Assembly (NCBI RefSeq): GCF_017744095.1
Contig: NZ_JAGHQX010000005.1
Span: 124,001-188,000 of the forward strand
Source of the DNA: Shimia sp. R10_1
Lineage (GTDB): Bacteria > Pseudomonadota > Alphaproteobacteria > Rhodobacterales > Rhodobacteraceae
Direction: 5' to 3'
Length of the DNA stretch: 64,000 nucleotides
Both the position numbers and the translations under genes were made by a program. Positions 1 through 8,768 of this stretch are shown in pieces; position 1 is the stretch's first letter, and each line of letters opens with the position of its first letter. The notes under the pieces are model-generated. The model saw nothing but the letters and a program-made list of their open reading frames with translations, was not told the origin of the DNA and did not search any database.

Positions 1-51
1 ATGAATTACGCCGACCTGCGCGAAATTCTGGATGGCAAACTGGGCGAGTAA
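1..51 (+). CDS. 3' end of a gene cut by the window start
   Basis: An open frame runs from the first base to a TAA at 49-51 and encodes the last 16 residues (ending ILDGKLGE). It begins with ATG at position 1, but this is more likely an internal Met of a longer protein cut by the window edge than a true start. It is convergent with lpxK. The tail is too short to identify. Confidence 0.35.
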   Translation: MNYADLREILDGKLGE

Positions 52-78
52 ACCCCCGCTATTCATGACCCGTGCGAT

Positions 79-1086
79 CTAGGATCGCGCGGGCAGACCG
101 ATGCGGTCCAAGATGGCTTCAATCGGACGCCAATCAGAGATCTCAAGCCGCACGGGCAAAGTAAGCACCTCTGCGCGCAGCTCTTTAGGGAGGCGCACGG
201 CGTCTTTCTCTGTTGTGACCAACTGTGCGCCGCGCGCGCGGGCCTCTGTCATCAGGCGGATTAGTAAGGCCGGTGGTAGTGCCTGATGGTCATCAAGGGC
301 TTCTGTGTGCACCAATGTGGCGCCGAGTGTGCGCAAGGTGTCAAAGAATTTCTCAGGATGGCCGATCCCGGCAAAGGCCAGAAACGGTGTTTCGCGCCAA
401 TCCATGCCGGTTGGCAGGGGCTCGAGCTGCGCTGTGATATGCGGCACAGATATTGCCGGGCCCCAGCGATCTGAGAACTGCGCCTGTGCGGCTGCGTTGC
501 CTATCGACAAAAGCGCGTCTGCCCGCGCAAGGCCCGGACTGATGGGTTCGCGAAGCGGCCCCGCCGGAATGCAGCGCCCATTGCCAAATCCGCGTGCTGC
601 ATCCACCACCAGAAGGCTTGCATCTTTCTGAACGGTTGGATTTTGAAACCCATCATCGAGCAGGATCACATCTGCGCCTGCGGCCTCTGCGGCGGCGACG
701 CCTGCGGCGCGATCTTTGGCAACCCAGGTGGGCCCGAAAGCGGCGAGCAGGAGCGGCTCATCCCCGGTTTCATCTGCGTGATGTGTGCGCTCGTCCACCT
801 GGATCGGCCCCTTTAAGGTGCCGCCATACCCACGGGAAACCACATGTGGTGTGTTGCCGCGAGATTGCAGAAATTGCAGCAGAGCAATGGTTGTCGGAGT
901 TTTGCCGGTGCCGCCCGCGTTCAAATTTCCAATGCAGATCACCGGCACGCTGGCTTTGTGCCCCTGCGCGTTCCGGCTGATGCGGTGGCGTGTCGTTGCG
1001 GCGTAGAAGGCACCTAGCGGCGCCAGCAGGTGGGCTTGCCATCCCGGTTTTTTGGGGGGGTTAGACCAGAAGCTAGGCTCTTTCAT
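79..1086 (-). CDS. lpxK: Tetraacyldisaccharide 4'-kinase LpxK
   Basis: 335 aa. Phosphorylates the 4' position of the lipid A disaccharide at the inner membrane, the sixth step of the Raetz pathway. A P-loop ([13 protein letters not shown]) lies near residue 55, followed by the family's DDGFQ motif and a D-A-A-R-G-F-G-N-G block. The start is placed at 1086 (MKEPSFW), which gives the usual LpxK N-terminus and has an AAAGGG ribosome-binding site. The open frame extends 19 codons upstream, but that extension overlaps waaA. It lies 10 bases behind waaA, so the two are surely co-transcribed. Length and motifs are normal. Confidence 0.95.
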   Translation of the reverse strand: MKEPSFWSNPPKKPGWQAHLLAPLGAFYAATTRHRISRNAQGHKASVPVICIGNLNAGGTGKTPTTIALLQFLQSRGNTPHVVSRGYGGTLKGPIQVDERTHHADETGDEPLLLAAFGPTWVAKDRAAGVAAAEAAGADVILLDDGFQNPTVQKDASLLVVDAARGFGNGRCIPAGPLREPISPGLARADALLSIGNAAAQAQFSDRWGPAISVPHITAQLEPLPTGMDWRETPFLAFAGIGHPEKFFDTLRTLGATLVHTEALDDHQALPPALLIRLMTEARARGAQLVTTEKDAVRLPKELRAEVLTLPVRLEISDWRPIEAILDRIGLPARS

Positions 1087-1096
1087 GTCTGCCCTT

Positions 1097-2311
1097 TCAC
1101 GTCGAGGCCCTTTGCCCGTCCAGTAGAGAATGTGCGTGCTCAATCACCATATCGGATACTGCGGCGTTGGCAGAGACAACCTGCCAGCCTGCGTGTGCCA
1201 TAGCTGCAGCATGGTCGGGAGCAGCCAAAAACATCAAGGCAGCCGTTAGACTTTCTGAATCTTTGACGATTCGTGCGGCGCCAACACTGGCAAGGCGGGT
1301 GTAACTATTGAGATATCTGCGCACAGATGGACCATAGAGAATTGCGCTGCCCAGAGCTGCGGGTTCCAACGGGTCGCGCCCGCCTGCGCCTGATTTTAGT
1401 GAGGATCCGACGAGGCTCACAGGGGCCAGCCGGTACCAAAGGCCGAGCTCTTCAGTGGTTCTGGCAAATAACACTTGGGTGTCTTCACCCGGGAAATCGC
1501 CAGCTTCCCAATCCGCTATGCGCCAGCCATCGTCGCGGATTGCGTCAAACATAGTGTTCGCATCTTCAACCTTGTCCGGCACCACCACCAACACTGTTCG
1601 AAAAGATAGCCGGAGCATTTGGCGATATGCAGACAGGACAATTTGTAACTCTTCTGGCTGAAGGCGCGCCGCGAGCCAGACCGGGCGTCCAGACAAAGAC
1701 GCGCGCAACTCCTCCAAATCACTTTCTTGAACGGGCAGCGGGGGGGCTTCTTCTGATAAATCTCCAGACAGCGTTACGGTCGCGGTGTCTGGAAGCATAC
1801 GTTGCAGTCTGGCTTTAGCGTCTTGAGATTGCGCAAAAATCTTGGTGAAACGCATCAGAGTTGCTCGAGTGGGCTCTGGCCCCCAGCGGAGCTTCTGATC
1901 AATTTTGGTGCGGTTGGCTTCAAGCAATGCACAAGGGACGTCGCATCGAAAGGCAGTATCAATTAAGGCTGGGCGCAGTTCTGGCCCAAGCCACAACATC
2001 AGATCTGGACGCCAATGCGATAAAAACTTGATGGTATCTGAAGGGTTCTCTGAGGGACAGCTTTGCCAAAGTGCTTCTTCGGGGAGGCCGGGTGGTTGCG
2101 CACTCTGATTTGTTGTAAGCAGAAAGTGCTGCGTTCCGCGTTGGCGCGTTAAGCGCTGGCCCAGCTTAGCAAGCGTGCGAACACGCTTTGGATCGGCGCA
2201 ATGCAGCCATGTAAGCTCTCCGTCCGGGCGCGGAGTGCTGATGGATTTGAGTTTCGGTTGCTGGCGGCGCGCAAACGCCAGATATGTCGCCAGACCAAGC
2301 GAGCGCGCCAT
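1097..2311 (-). CDS. waaA: 3-deoxy-D-manno-octulosonic acid (Kdo) transferase
   Basis: 404 aa. Transfers Kdo from CMP-Kdo to lipid IVA at the cytoplasmic face of the inner membrane. The N-terminus ([16 protein letters not shown]) and a GT-B layout are visible: an acceptor half, then a CMP-Kdo-binding half with [14 protein letters not shown] and [18 protein letters not shown], which resembles the GGHNPLEPA motif of WaaA. The classic H-N is replaced by R-D here. The open frame extends 75 codons upstream, but that part reads out of frame through the DUF4170 gene, so the start is at 2311. It sits 7 bases behind DUF4170 and 10 before lpxK. Confidence 0.9.
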   Translation of the reverse strand: MARSLGLATYLAFARRQQPKLKSISTPRPDGELTWLHCADPKRVRTLAKLGQRLTRQRGTQHFLLTTNQSAQPPGLPEEALWQSCPSENPSDTIKFLSHWRPDLMLWLGPELRPALIDTAFRCDVPCALLEANRTKIDQKLRWGPEPTRATLMRFTKIFAQSQDAKARLQRMLPDTATVTLSGDLSEEAPPLPVQESDLEELRASLSGRPVWLAARLQPEELQIVLSAYRQMLRLSFRTVLVVVPDKVEDANTMFDAIRDDGWRIADWEAGDFPGEDTQVLFARTTEELGLWYRLAPVSLVGSSLKSGAGGRDPLEPAALGSAILYGPSVRRYLNSYTRLASVGAARIVKDSESLTAALMFLAAPDHAAAMAHAGWQVVSANAAVSDMVIEHAHSLLDGQRAST

Positions 2312-2318
2312 ACCGGTT

Positions 2319-2561
2319 TTATCCGAGCTCTTCGGAGGAAGAGGCGGGGACGCCTTCGTCGCGCAGGCGGTGCAAATGGGCGATGAAATAGCGCATGTGG
2401 GCGTTGTCGACAGTACGCTGAGCCTCGGCCTTCCAAGCGTTATAGGCGCTTTCGTAGTTTGGGAAGATGCCGACGACATGGATGTCGTCCACGTCTTTGA
2501 AAGCGGTTTTTGTCGGGTCGATGAGCTCGCCGCCAAAGACGAGATGCAGTCGCTGTGCCAT
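2319..2561 (-). CDS. DUF4170 family protein
   Basis: 80 aa, soluble, with no signal peptide. The pattern RLHLVFGGEL near the start and VGIFPNYESAYNAWKAEAQ in the middle fits the small DUF4170 family, which in alphaproteobacteria commonly lies directly in front of the Kdo transferase gene. Its biochemical role is not known. Position (7 bases before waaA) suggests a link to LPS assembly, which is an inference from synteny only. Confidence 0.85.
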   Translation of the reverse strand: MAQRLHLVFGGELIDPTKTAFKDVDDIHVVGIFPNYESAYNAWKAEAQRTVDNAHMRYFIAHLHRLRDEGVPASSSEELG

Positions 2562-2687
2562 GGGCCACTCCTTTGTGGTGCGGATTTGCGCGCAACCTAA
2601 GCCGCTTGTGTCACAGGCTCAAGAGGGCAGACGGCGCAGAAGCTATGGATTGGGGGAAGGTTGGGCAATAAATTCTGCGATGCAGCA

Positions 2688-3479
2688 CTATCGCACGCCG
2701 TCATGGGGTGCGAGGGCGTCGCAGATCTGTGCATGAATTTTTGGATTGGCTGCGACGATACCAGCAAGACGCGGATCCGCATTGTTAAAGATGAGCGGAG
2801 CCCCGTGCCGATCTGAGGTTGCGGCACCGGCTTCGCGCAGGATGAGATCTCCTGCGGCGATATCCCATTCCCAAGTTGGGCGCAGCGTCAGCATGGCGTC
2901 AAAGCGTCCTTGTGCCACCAATGCTGTGCGATAGGCCAGAGAAGGGCGGTAGCCGCGTTTAAAGTCTGGTGGCGTTTCTTTCCATACGGCTGCGTCCATG
3001 GCCGGGCGCGCCACCAGTACGTCGGCACCCTGCATCATAGCATTGTTGGAGACCTGCAGCGGCTCAGCGTTGAGCATGGCCCCTTGACCTTTGGCGGCAA
3101 CATAAAGGCGGTTTCGGCGCGGTAGATAAATCACCGCCGCTGTCACCTCGCCAGCTTCGGCAATCGCGAGGGAGTGGGCCCATGTGTCTGAGCCTTCGAT
3201 AAAGCTGCGCGTGCCGTCAATCGGATCTATGATAAACACATGGTTATTCTTCAGACGGTCGCTTCCGTCCAATGACTCTTCGCTGAGCCAGCCAAAATTA
3301 GGACGCGCGGCACGCAACTCGCGCTCCAGCATGTCATTCACAGCCAGATCGGCCTCTGTTACCGGGCCGGCGCCTTCGGGTTTGTGCCACGTCTTGGCCT
3401 GTCGTCCGTCATAGCGTTTTGCGATTTCACCGGCCTCTTGCGCGGCATCGATGAGCAGTTGGAGGTTAGCTGCCTGCAA
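2688..3479 (-). CDS. cysQ: Inositol-monophosphatase family enzyme, probable 3'(2'),5'-bisphosphate nucleotidase CysQ
   Basis: 263 aa. Mg-dependent phosphatase of the IMPase/FBPase fold. The metal-binding residues are visible: WLSEES around residue 65, DPIDGTRSFIEG around 85-96 and WEWDIAAGDLILREAGA around 205-220. CysQ hydrolyses pAp made in sulfate assimilation. Inositol-phosphate or histidinol-phosphate activity cannot be excluded from sequence alone. The start overlaps the end of pmbA by 14 bases, so the pair is translationally coupled. Confidence 0.85.
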   Translation of the reverse strand: MQAANLQLLIDAAQEAGEIAKRYDGRQAKTWHKPEGAGPVTEADLAVNDMLERELRAARPNFGWLSEESLDGSDRLKNNHVFIIDPIDGTRSFIEGSDTWAHSLAIAEAGEVTAAVIYLPRRNRLYVAAKGQGAMLNAEPLQVSNNAMMQGADVLVARPAMDAAVWKETPPDFKRGYRPSLAYRTALVAQGRFDAMLTLRPTWEWDIAAGDLILREAGAATSDRHGAPLIFNNADPRLAGIVAANPKIHAQICDALAPHDGVR

Positions 3480-4812
3480 GGGTCATCCCTTCTACCAGCA
3501 ATGACGGCACCACGCGTGACAAATAGCTGCGCGCATCATTGGCGGGTACGATGGAACGCAGCATGTCATGCAGGTTGCCCGCAATGGTGCATTCATTCAC
3601 CGGATAAGCGATTTCGCCGTTTTCAATCCAGAAGCCGGCCGCACCACGCGAATAGTCGCCCGTGGTCGGGTTGATGGTGGAGCCAATCAGAGAGGTCACC
3701 AAAAGACCGCATCCCATGTCACGGATCAGAGCATCGCGCGACTGGGTCCCTTGTGTCAGCGCCACATTCCAGCTGCTTGGGGAGGGGGGGCTGGACACGC
3801 CACGTGCGGCGTTGGCAGTTGAGGCCATGCCCAGTTTGCGCGCGTTGGCCAGATCCAGCGTCCAACCGGTCAGCACACCTTTGTCAACAACTGCACGTTT
3901 TGCCGTTGCCAGTCCTTCCGCATCAAACGGGCGAGAGCCGGACACGCGGGGGCGCAGGGGATCTTCGATCAACGACAGTGTTTCAGGCAAAACTTGCGCA
4001 CCCTGTTTGTCGCGTAGCCAGCTTGAGCCGCGTGCCACCATGGCGCCATTGGCTGCCGCCAGCAGATGCCCGATCAGCGAAGAGGAAATGCGTTCATCAA
4101 ACAGCACAGGGAACGCGCCTGTTTCTGGTCTGCGAGCATTCAGCCGTTCAATGGCGCGCATCCCTGCCTCTGTGCCAATGTCGGTGGCCGTGCGCAGATC
4201 GTCCTGAAAAATACGCGAGTCGCCATCATAATCCCGCTCCATCGCTTCGCCGGTGCCTGCAATGGCGGTGGTGTAGATCGCGCGGCTGGTGCGGTCATAG
4301 CCGCTGGAAAATCCGTTGGTGGCCGCGAGATGTACGGTTGTGCGGCTATAGGCGCCGGTTGAAGACTGCACTTGAGTGACGCCATCCACCGCCATTGCGG
4401 CAGCCTCTGCCGCGAGCGCGTCGGCCTGTAAGGCATCTGGCGCGGGTTCTGCGGTGGGGTCACATAACTGCAACGCAGCGCTATCGGGATTTTGGGCAAT
4501 CTCATTGGCAGCGGCCAACCCCACATAGGCGTCTTCGGGCGCTTCTTTGGCCATCGCCACCGCACGTTCGGCCATGGTGGCGATGCTCTCGGGACGAGTG
4601 TCTGAGATGGAAACATTTGCCTGACGTTGGCCGATCAACACCCGCAGGCCGAGATCCACACCTTCTGAGCGTTCGGCTTGCTCGAGCTTGCGTTCGCGCA
4701 CCTCAATGGAAACGGATGTGCCTGACACCACCAGTGCATCTGCGGCCTCAGCCCCGGCTTTGCGCGCGGCCTCCAGCATCATTCCTGCAAGCGTTTCCGG
4801 TGTCTGCGACAT
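3466..4812 (-). CDS. pmbA: TldE/PmbA-family metallopeptidase regulator subunit
   Basis: 448 aa, the usual length for PmbA (TldE). In enterobacteria TldD and TldE form a heteromeric protease that matures peptide antibiotics and degrades CcdA; TldE lacks the zinc motif and shapes the substrate tunnel. The characteristic C-terminus is present (SRGAAGFWIENGEIAYPVNE, then GNLHDML). No HExxxH motif is seen, as expected for the E subunit. tldD is not in this window. This is the first gene of the pmbA-cysQ-DUF4170-waaA-lpxK run. Confidence 0.92.
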   Translation of the reverse strand: MSQTPETLAGMMLEAARKAGAEAADALVVSGTSVSIEVRERKLEQAERSEGVDLGLRVLIGQRQANVSISDTRPESIATMAERAVAMAKEAPEDAYVGLAAANEIAQNPDSAALQLCDPTAEPAPDALQADALAAEAAAMAVDGVTQVQSSTGAYSRTTVHLAATNGFSSGYDRTSRAIYTTAIAGTGEAMERDYDGDSRIFQDDLRTATDIGTEAGMRAIERLNARRPETGAFPVLFDERISSSLIGHLLAAANGAMVARGSSWLRDKQGAQVLPETLSLIEDPLRPRVSGSRPFDAEGLATAKRAVVDKGVLTGWTLDLANARKLGMASTANAARGVSSPPSPSSWNVALTQGTQSRDALIRDMGCGLLVTSLIGSTINPTTGDYSRGAAGFWIENGEIAYPVNECTIAGNLHDMLRSIVPANDARSYLSRVVPSLLVEGMTLAGS

Positions 4813-4878
4813 AGGCTGTGCCCTTCTTTGCGTTTTGTCAGGTGGTCGGCGCGCGGCGGCGGCGCGCGCGGTTGAGGA

Positions 4879-5637
4879 TCAGTTGCGCCGCAGGATCTGG
4901 AAGGCTGCGGAGGCCAGCCATCCGGCGGCAATTGCAATGGCCAGCGACATGATCCCATAAATCAGTGGTTGATTGCGCGACAGATCGTAGAGCCAGCGTT
5001 CCAGGCCGACCTTGTTGACATTGATGACCGTTTCAAACTGCGACACCACTTTGCCGTTGCGCGTGAGGAAAATCCGAGTTGGATAATCGCCCTCGGTGAG
5101 GTTGGCGGGCATCTGAATCGAGGTGCGAAACAGAGTCTGCTCTTCGATCTGGACGGTGTTTTCGCGCAGCTGGTAAAGCCCTTCGTCGGTGCGAATGCGG
5201 ATCACAGCCTCGCTGAAGCTTTGGGCGTCTTCGACTTCCATGGGGGCACCGATAGAGCGGATCGCGCGAGGGATCGACACTTTGTGGCGCTGATCTTCGA
5301 CGTTTGAGATCACTTCGTTGAAGGGGGCGGAGGTGGCCACGGCGTAAAAACTTGGTGCGGCGTCGATTTCCACCGCGTCAGTGTTAACCCAAATGCCAAA
5401 CTTGCGCTCTTTGCGACGCACCGTTAGCGGGCCTGACGGGCCGGAGACGGCAATCACCACGTCCAGCGGTTCTTCTGGGATTGGGGTCTCGCGTTTGACA
5501 GCGCCAAAGAGCAAGATTTCAGAACCGTCGAAATTGGTGGTGATGGCCACCTGATCCTGACTGAGCCCCAGCACCACTTCTTCGGTGTGGGCTGTGCTGG
5601 CGATCAGGGCGAAACAGAGGGTAAGCAAGCGAAGCAT
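4879..5637 (-). CDS. TIGR02186 family transmembrane protein
   Basis: 252 aa. A signal peptide (MLRLLTLCFALIASTAHTEE) leads into a predicted periplasmic beta-rich domain, with one C-terminal membrane helix at about residues 225-246 ending in basic residues (ILRRN). It matches the alphaproteobacterial TIGR02186/Alph_Pro_TM family, which is regularly encoded next to a TauE/SafE permease. The start is the ATG at 5637, whose last base is shared with the TGA of the upstream permease gene; the open frame continues upstream only through that gene. Function unknown; the fixed pairing suggests it assists the permease. Confidence 0.88.
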   Translation of the reverse strand: MLRLLTLCFALIASTAHTEEVVLGLSQDQVAITTNFDGSEILLFGAVKRETPIPEEPLDVVIAVSGPSGPLTVRRKERKFGIWVNTDAVEIDAAPSFYAVATSAPFNEVISNVEDQRHKVSIPRAIRSIGAPMEVEDAQSFSEAVIRIRTDEGLYQLRENTVQIEEQTLFRTSIQMPANLTEGDYPTRIFLTRNGKVVSQFETVINVNKVGLERWLYDLSRNQPLIYGIMSLAIAIAAGWLASAAFQILRRN

Positions 5638-6554
5638 CAGTGCCCTCCCGCGGCGCCAAGCGAAAAGAGTTCGCTGGGCTGAAGCAACAGATCCAGTGCC
5701 AGCTTGGCGCAGACCATAATCACCAGCAGTGCCAACAGGATGCGCAGCTGTTCCGCCTTTAGATAAGTGCCAAGCCGCGTGCCGATCTGTGCGCCGATCA
5801 CGCCGCCCACCAGCAGCAGAACCGCCAGCGCAATGTCCACTGTGTAGTTGGTGGTGGCGTGCAAGAGCGTGGTGAAGCCGGTGACAAAGATGATCTGAAA
5901 CAGCGATGTGCCGACCACCACTTTGGTGGGCATGCCAAGCAGATAGATCATCGCGGGCACCATGATGAAGCCACCGCCCACGCCCATGATGGCGGATAGA
6001 ATGCCGACCAGTACACCCACCATCAGGGGCGGGATCACCGAGATATAGAGGCCAGAGACGCGGAAGCGCATTTTGAGCGGCAGGCCATGCACCCAGTTGT
6101 GTTTTTTGCGTTTGGGTGGGCCTGCGTTTTTGCGCGATTTGCGGATTGCGTTGAGGCTTTCTACAAACATCAGAGAGCCGATCACGCCGAGAAACACGAC
6201 ATAGCACAGCCGCACCAGCAGATCGACCTGTCCCTGCGATTTCAGGTAGTTGAAAACCACAACCCCAAGTGCTGCACCGATCAGACCGCCACTTAGCAAG
6301 ACAGTGCCCATTTTCAGATCAACGGTTTTGCGCCTGAGATGTGCCAGCACGCCGCTGAAGGAGGAGGCAACAATCTGATTGGCCTCGGTGGCGACAGCCA
6401 CAGCCGGGGGGATGCCTATGAAAAACAAGAGCGGGGTCATCAGGAAGCCCCCACCAACCCCAAACATGCCCGACAGGATGCCCACCATGCCGCCTAGACC
6501 AAGCAGCAGAAAGGCGTTGACGGAGACTTCGGCGATGGGGAGGTATATTTGCAT
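5637..6554 (-). CDS. TauE/SafE family sulfite/anion exporter
   Basis: 305 aa polytopic inner-membrane protein with two homologous halves, each carrying a G-x-G-G-G-F motif (MFGVGGGFLMTPLLFFIGIP near 30-50 and IMGVGGGFIMVPAMIYLLGM near 190-210). TauE/SafE proteins move sulfite, sulfoacetate or related anions. A basic cytoplasmic loop (SRKNAGPPKRKKHN) separates the halves. It is the first gene of a two-gene operon with the TIGR02186 protein, sharing one base. The exact substrate cannot be read from sequence; sulfite export is plausible for a sulfonate-using marine bacterium. Confidence 0.9.
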   Translation of the reverse strand: MQIYLPIAEVSVNAFLLLGLGGMVGILSGMFGVGGGFLMTPLLFFIGIPPAVAVATEANQIVASSFSGVLAHLRRKTVDLKMGTVLLSGGLIGAALGVVVFNYLKSQGQVDLLVRLCYVVFLGVIGSLMFVESLNAIRKSRKNAGPPKRKKHNWVHGLPLKMRFRVSGLYISVIPPLMVGVLVGILSAIMGVGGGFIMVPAMIYLLGMPTKVVVGTSLFQIIFVTGFTTLLHATTNYTVDIALAVLLLVGGVIGAQIGTRLGTYLKAEQLRILLALLVIMVCAKLALDLLLQPSELFSLGAAGGH

Positions 6555-6590
6555 TTTTTTTTGATACCGTCAGAAGCCGTTCAAAAGCAA

Positions 6591-6619
6591 CCTGCCAGCG
6601 TCTGCAAAACGCTGGCAGG
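6591..6619 (-). terminator. Stem-loop terminator after the BMP-type ABC operon
   Basis: A perfect 10-bp inverted repeat (CCTGCCAGCG / CGCTGGCAGG) with a 9-base loop lies 45 bases past the stop of the last permease gene. On the minus strand it is followed by TTGCTTTTG, a moderate T-rich tail. It separates the ABC operon from the downstream exporter gene. Confidence 0.65.
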
Positions 6620-6663
6620 GTCTATCTTTGATAGCAGGCCGGGCTTAACGTCCGGTTGCGGGG

Positions 6664-7674
6664 CTAACGCTCTTTGACATAGGGTTCGCCGCTGGCGCGG
6701 GGCGGGATTGCCTTGCCGACAAAGCCTGCGAGGATCACCACGGTCAGGATGTAGGGCAATGCGCCAAGCAGTTGTACCTGCACCTTGAGGCCAGAGACGT
6801 TTTCAATGATGTCAGGGCGCAGCTCCAGAGCCTGGAACAGACCAAAGAGCAAGCAGGCCCAGAGCGCATAGACCGGACGCCATTTTGCAAAGATCAGTGC
6901 CGCCAGAGCGATAAAGCCGCGCCCTGCGGTCATGTCTTTCACAAAGCCGGCTTGCAGAGCGGAGGACAGATACGCGCCAGCCACTCCACAGAGCACGCCG
7001 CAGATCAGCACCGCCGCGTAGCGCAGCCAGACCACGGAGACCCCGGCGGTGTCGACTGCTGCCGGGTTTTCACCAACCGCACGCAGGCGCAGGCCAAAGC
7101 GGGTGCGGAACAGAAGCCACCAGGTGAAGGGCACGGTCAGCAGTGCCAGATAGACCAGAATAGAGTGGCCGGAAATCAGCTCGGAATAAAACTGCTGCAG
7201 CGGGCCAGCCTCTGCGATCAGTTGGCTCAGCGGTCGATCAGCCGCTTCGGCGTCAGATGGGCCAATGGCAAAGGGCAGCTCAATCGGGTTAAAGCGCGCA
7301 GCGCCTTCCAGCGGCGGCGTGCGGCCTCCTTGGCGGAACCAGCTTTGCGCCGCCAGAACGGTCATGCCAGCCGCAAGGAAGTTGATCGCCACACCGGAGA
7401 TCAGCTGGTTGCCACGGAAGGTGACAGAGGCCAGCCCGTGGATCATGGCCAACACGATGGATGCGCCAACGCCGGCGAGCAGGCCAAGCCAGGCATTGCC
7501 AGAGTAATAGGCGAATGCGGCGGCAAAGAAGGCTGCGGCGAGCATTTTGCCCTCAAGGCCGATGTCGACGACGCCGGAGCGTTCGGAATAAAGGCCCGCG
7601 AGACAGGCCAGCAGCAGCGGGGTTGCCAGACGCACAGATGTGTCCAGCACCTGAAGCAGTGTCAGAAAGTCCAT
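6664..7674 (-). CDS. BMP-type nucleoside/simple-sugar ABC transporter permease (second subunit)
   Basis: 336 aa, about eight to ten membrane helices. The N-terminus (MDFLTLLQVLDTSVRLATPL) and the GERSGVVDIGLEGKML-like segment (seen as SERSGVVDIGLEGKMLAAAF) are typical of the YufQ/BmpC-type permease of BMP importers. The segment EVGLRLRAVGENP-type coupling motif is seen as FGLRLRAVGENPAAVDTAGV. It overlaps the other permease gene by 4 bases (ATGA). Together with the ATPase and BMP lipoprotein-like receptor it forms a purine-nucleoside-type importer; a sugar substrate is possible. Confidence 0.92.
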   Translation of the reverse strand: MDFLTLLQVLDTSVRLATPLLLACLAGLYSERSGVVDIGLEGKMLAAAFFAAAFAYYSGNAWLGLLAGVGASIVLAMIHGLASVTFRGNQLISGVAINFLAAGMTVLAAQSWFRQGGRTPPLEGAARFNPIELPFAIGPSDAEAADRPLSQLIAEAGPLQQFYSELISGHSILVYLALLTVPFTWWLLFRTRFGLRLRAVGENPAAVDTAGVSVVWLRYAAVLICGVLCGVAGAYLSSALQAGFVKDMTAGRGFIALAALIFAKWRPVYALWACLLFGLFQALELRPDIIENVSGLKVQVQLLGALPYILTVVILAGFVGKAIPPRASGEPYVKER

Positions 7675-8768
7675 CAGGCGTTCCTCCGGCGCAGCGCAAT
7701 AAAGAGTTTCTCAAGCGGGTGACGCACCATGTTATCCAACGCGCCGGTGAAGAGGATCACCAGAGCCTGGATCACCACGATCAGCTCGCGCGGGATGCTG
7801 GTCCAGAGCGCCAGTTCTGCACCGCCCTGGTAGAGGAAGCCGAACAAGATCGCGGCGAGCAACACGCCAAAGGGGTGGTTGCGGCCCATCAACGCCACAG
7901 CGATGCCGATGAAGCCTGCGCCTTCGGTGCTGTTGAGGATCAGACGCTCGCTTTCCCCCATTGTGGTGTTCACGGACATCATCCCTGCCAGCGCACCGGA
8001 AATCAGCATGGCGATCACGGTGATGCGCACTGGGCTGATGCCGGCGTATTTGGCGGCCGTTTCCGATTGGCCAAAGGCGCGGATTTCATAGCCAAGCCGC
8101 GTGCGCCAGATCAGCGCCCAGACCACAAAACAGGCAATCAGCGCGAGGAAGAAGGTCACGTTTGCAGGAGCGCCACGGAACATGGGTGACTCTGCGGTGG
8201 AGAACATATCCTGGAAAGACGGCAGATGGGTAGCGTCCGGGAACTTGGCCGAGGCCGGGTCCATCGCGCCCACAGGCCGCAGCATTTCCACCAGCACATA
8301 GTTCAACAGCGCCGCGGCGATGAAGTTGAACATGATGGTGGTGATCACGATGTGGCTGCCGCGTTTGGCCTGCAGATAGGCCGGTATCAGTGCCCAAAGC
8401 GCGCCAAACAGCGCCGCACCCAAAGAGGCACCGAGGATCGACAAAGACCAATGGGGCCAGGGGATATAGAGGCACACCAGCGCCACGCCGAGGCCCCCCA
8501 GCATCGCCTGGCCCTCGCCGCCGATGTTGAACAGACGTGCGTGGAACGCGACCGAGACCGCAAGGCCTGTGAAGATGAAATTGGTGGCGTAGTAGAGCGT
8601 GTAGCCCCAGCCCGCCGAGCGCATCAGCGCCCCGTCGATCATCAGTTTCAACGCTTCAATTGGGTTTTCGCCAATGGCCAAAATCACCAATGCGGAGAAA
8701 AAAGCCGCCAATAGCAGCGAGATAAGGGGGATCAGGACGATGTCAGCCCATTTAGGCATCTTATCCAT
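7674..8768 (-). CDS. BMP-type nucleoside/simple-sugar ABC transporter permease (first subunit)
   Basis: 364 aa, polytopic. Recognised by FNIGGEGQAMLGGLG near residue 95 and the coupling loop TRLGYEIRAFGQSETAAKYA near 245-265, both standard in YufP-type permeases. The start is taken as ATG 8768 (MDKMPKWAD), overlapping the ATPase stop by 8 bases. The longer reading from 8816 would run through the ATPase C-terminus and is not needed. Second position in the ATPase-permease-permease operon. Confidence 0.92.
   Translation of the reverse strand: MDKMPKWADIVLIPLISLLLAAFFSALVILAIGENPIEALKLMIDGALMRSAGWGYTLYYATNFIFTGLAVSVAFHARLFNIGGEGQAMLGGLGVALVCLYIPWPHWSLSILGASLGAALFGALWALIPAYLQAKRGSHIVITTIMFNFIAAALLNYVLVEMLRPVGAMDPASAKFPDATHLPSFQDMFSTAESPMFRGAPANVTFFLALIACFVVWALIWRTRLGYEIRAFGQSETAAKYAGISPVRITVIAMLISGALAGMMSVNTTMGESERLILNSTEGAGFIGIAVALMGRNHPFGVLLAAILFGFLYQGGAELALWTSIPRELIVVIQALVILFTGALDNMVRHPLEKLFIALRRRNA

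Noticed and set aside
6772..7722. 316-codon plus-strand ORF opposite the ABC permeases
   Set aside because: Composition (Gln/His/Arg-rich) is typical of an antisense frame of a membrane protein gene.
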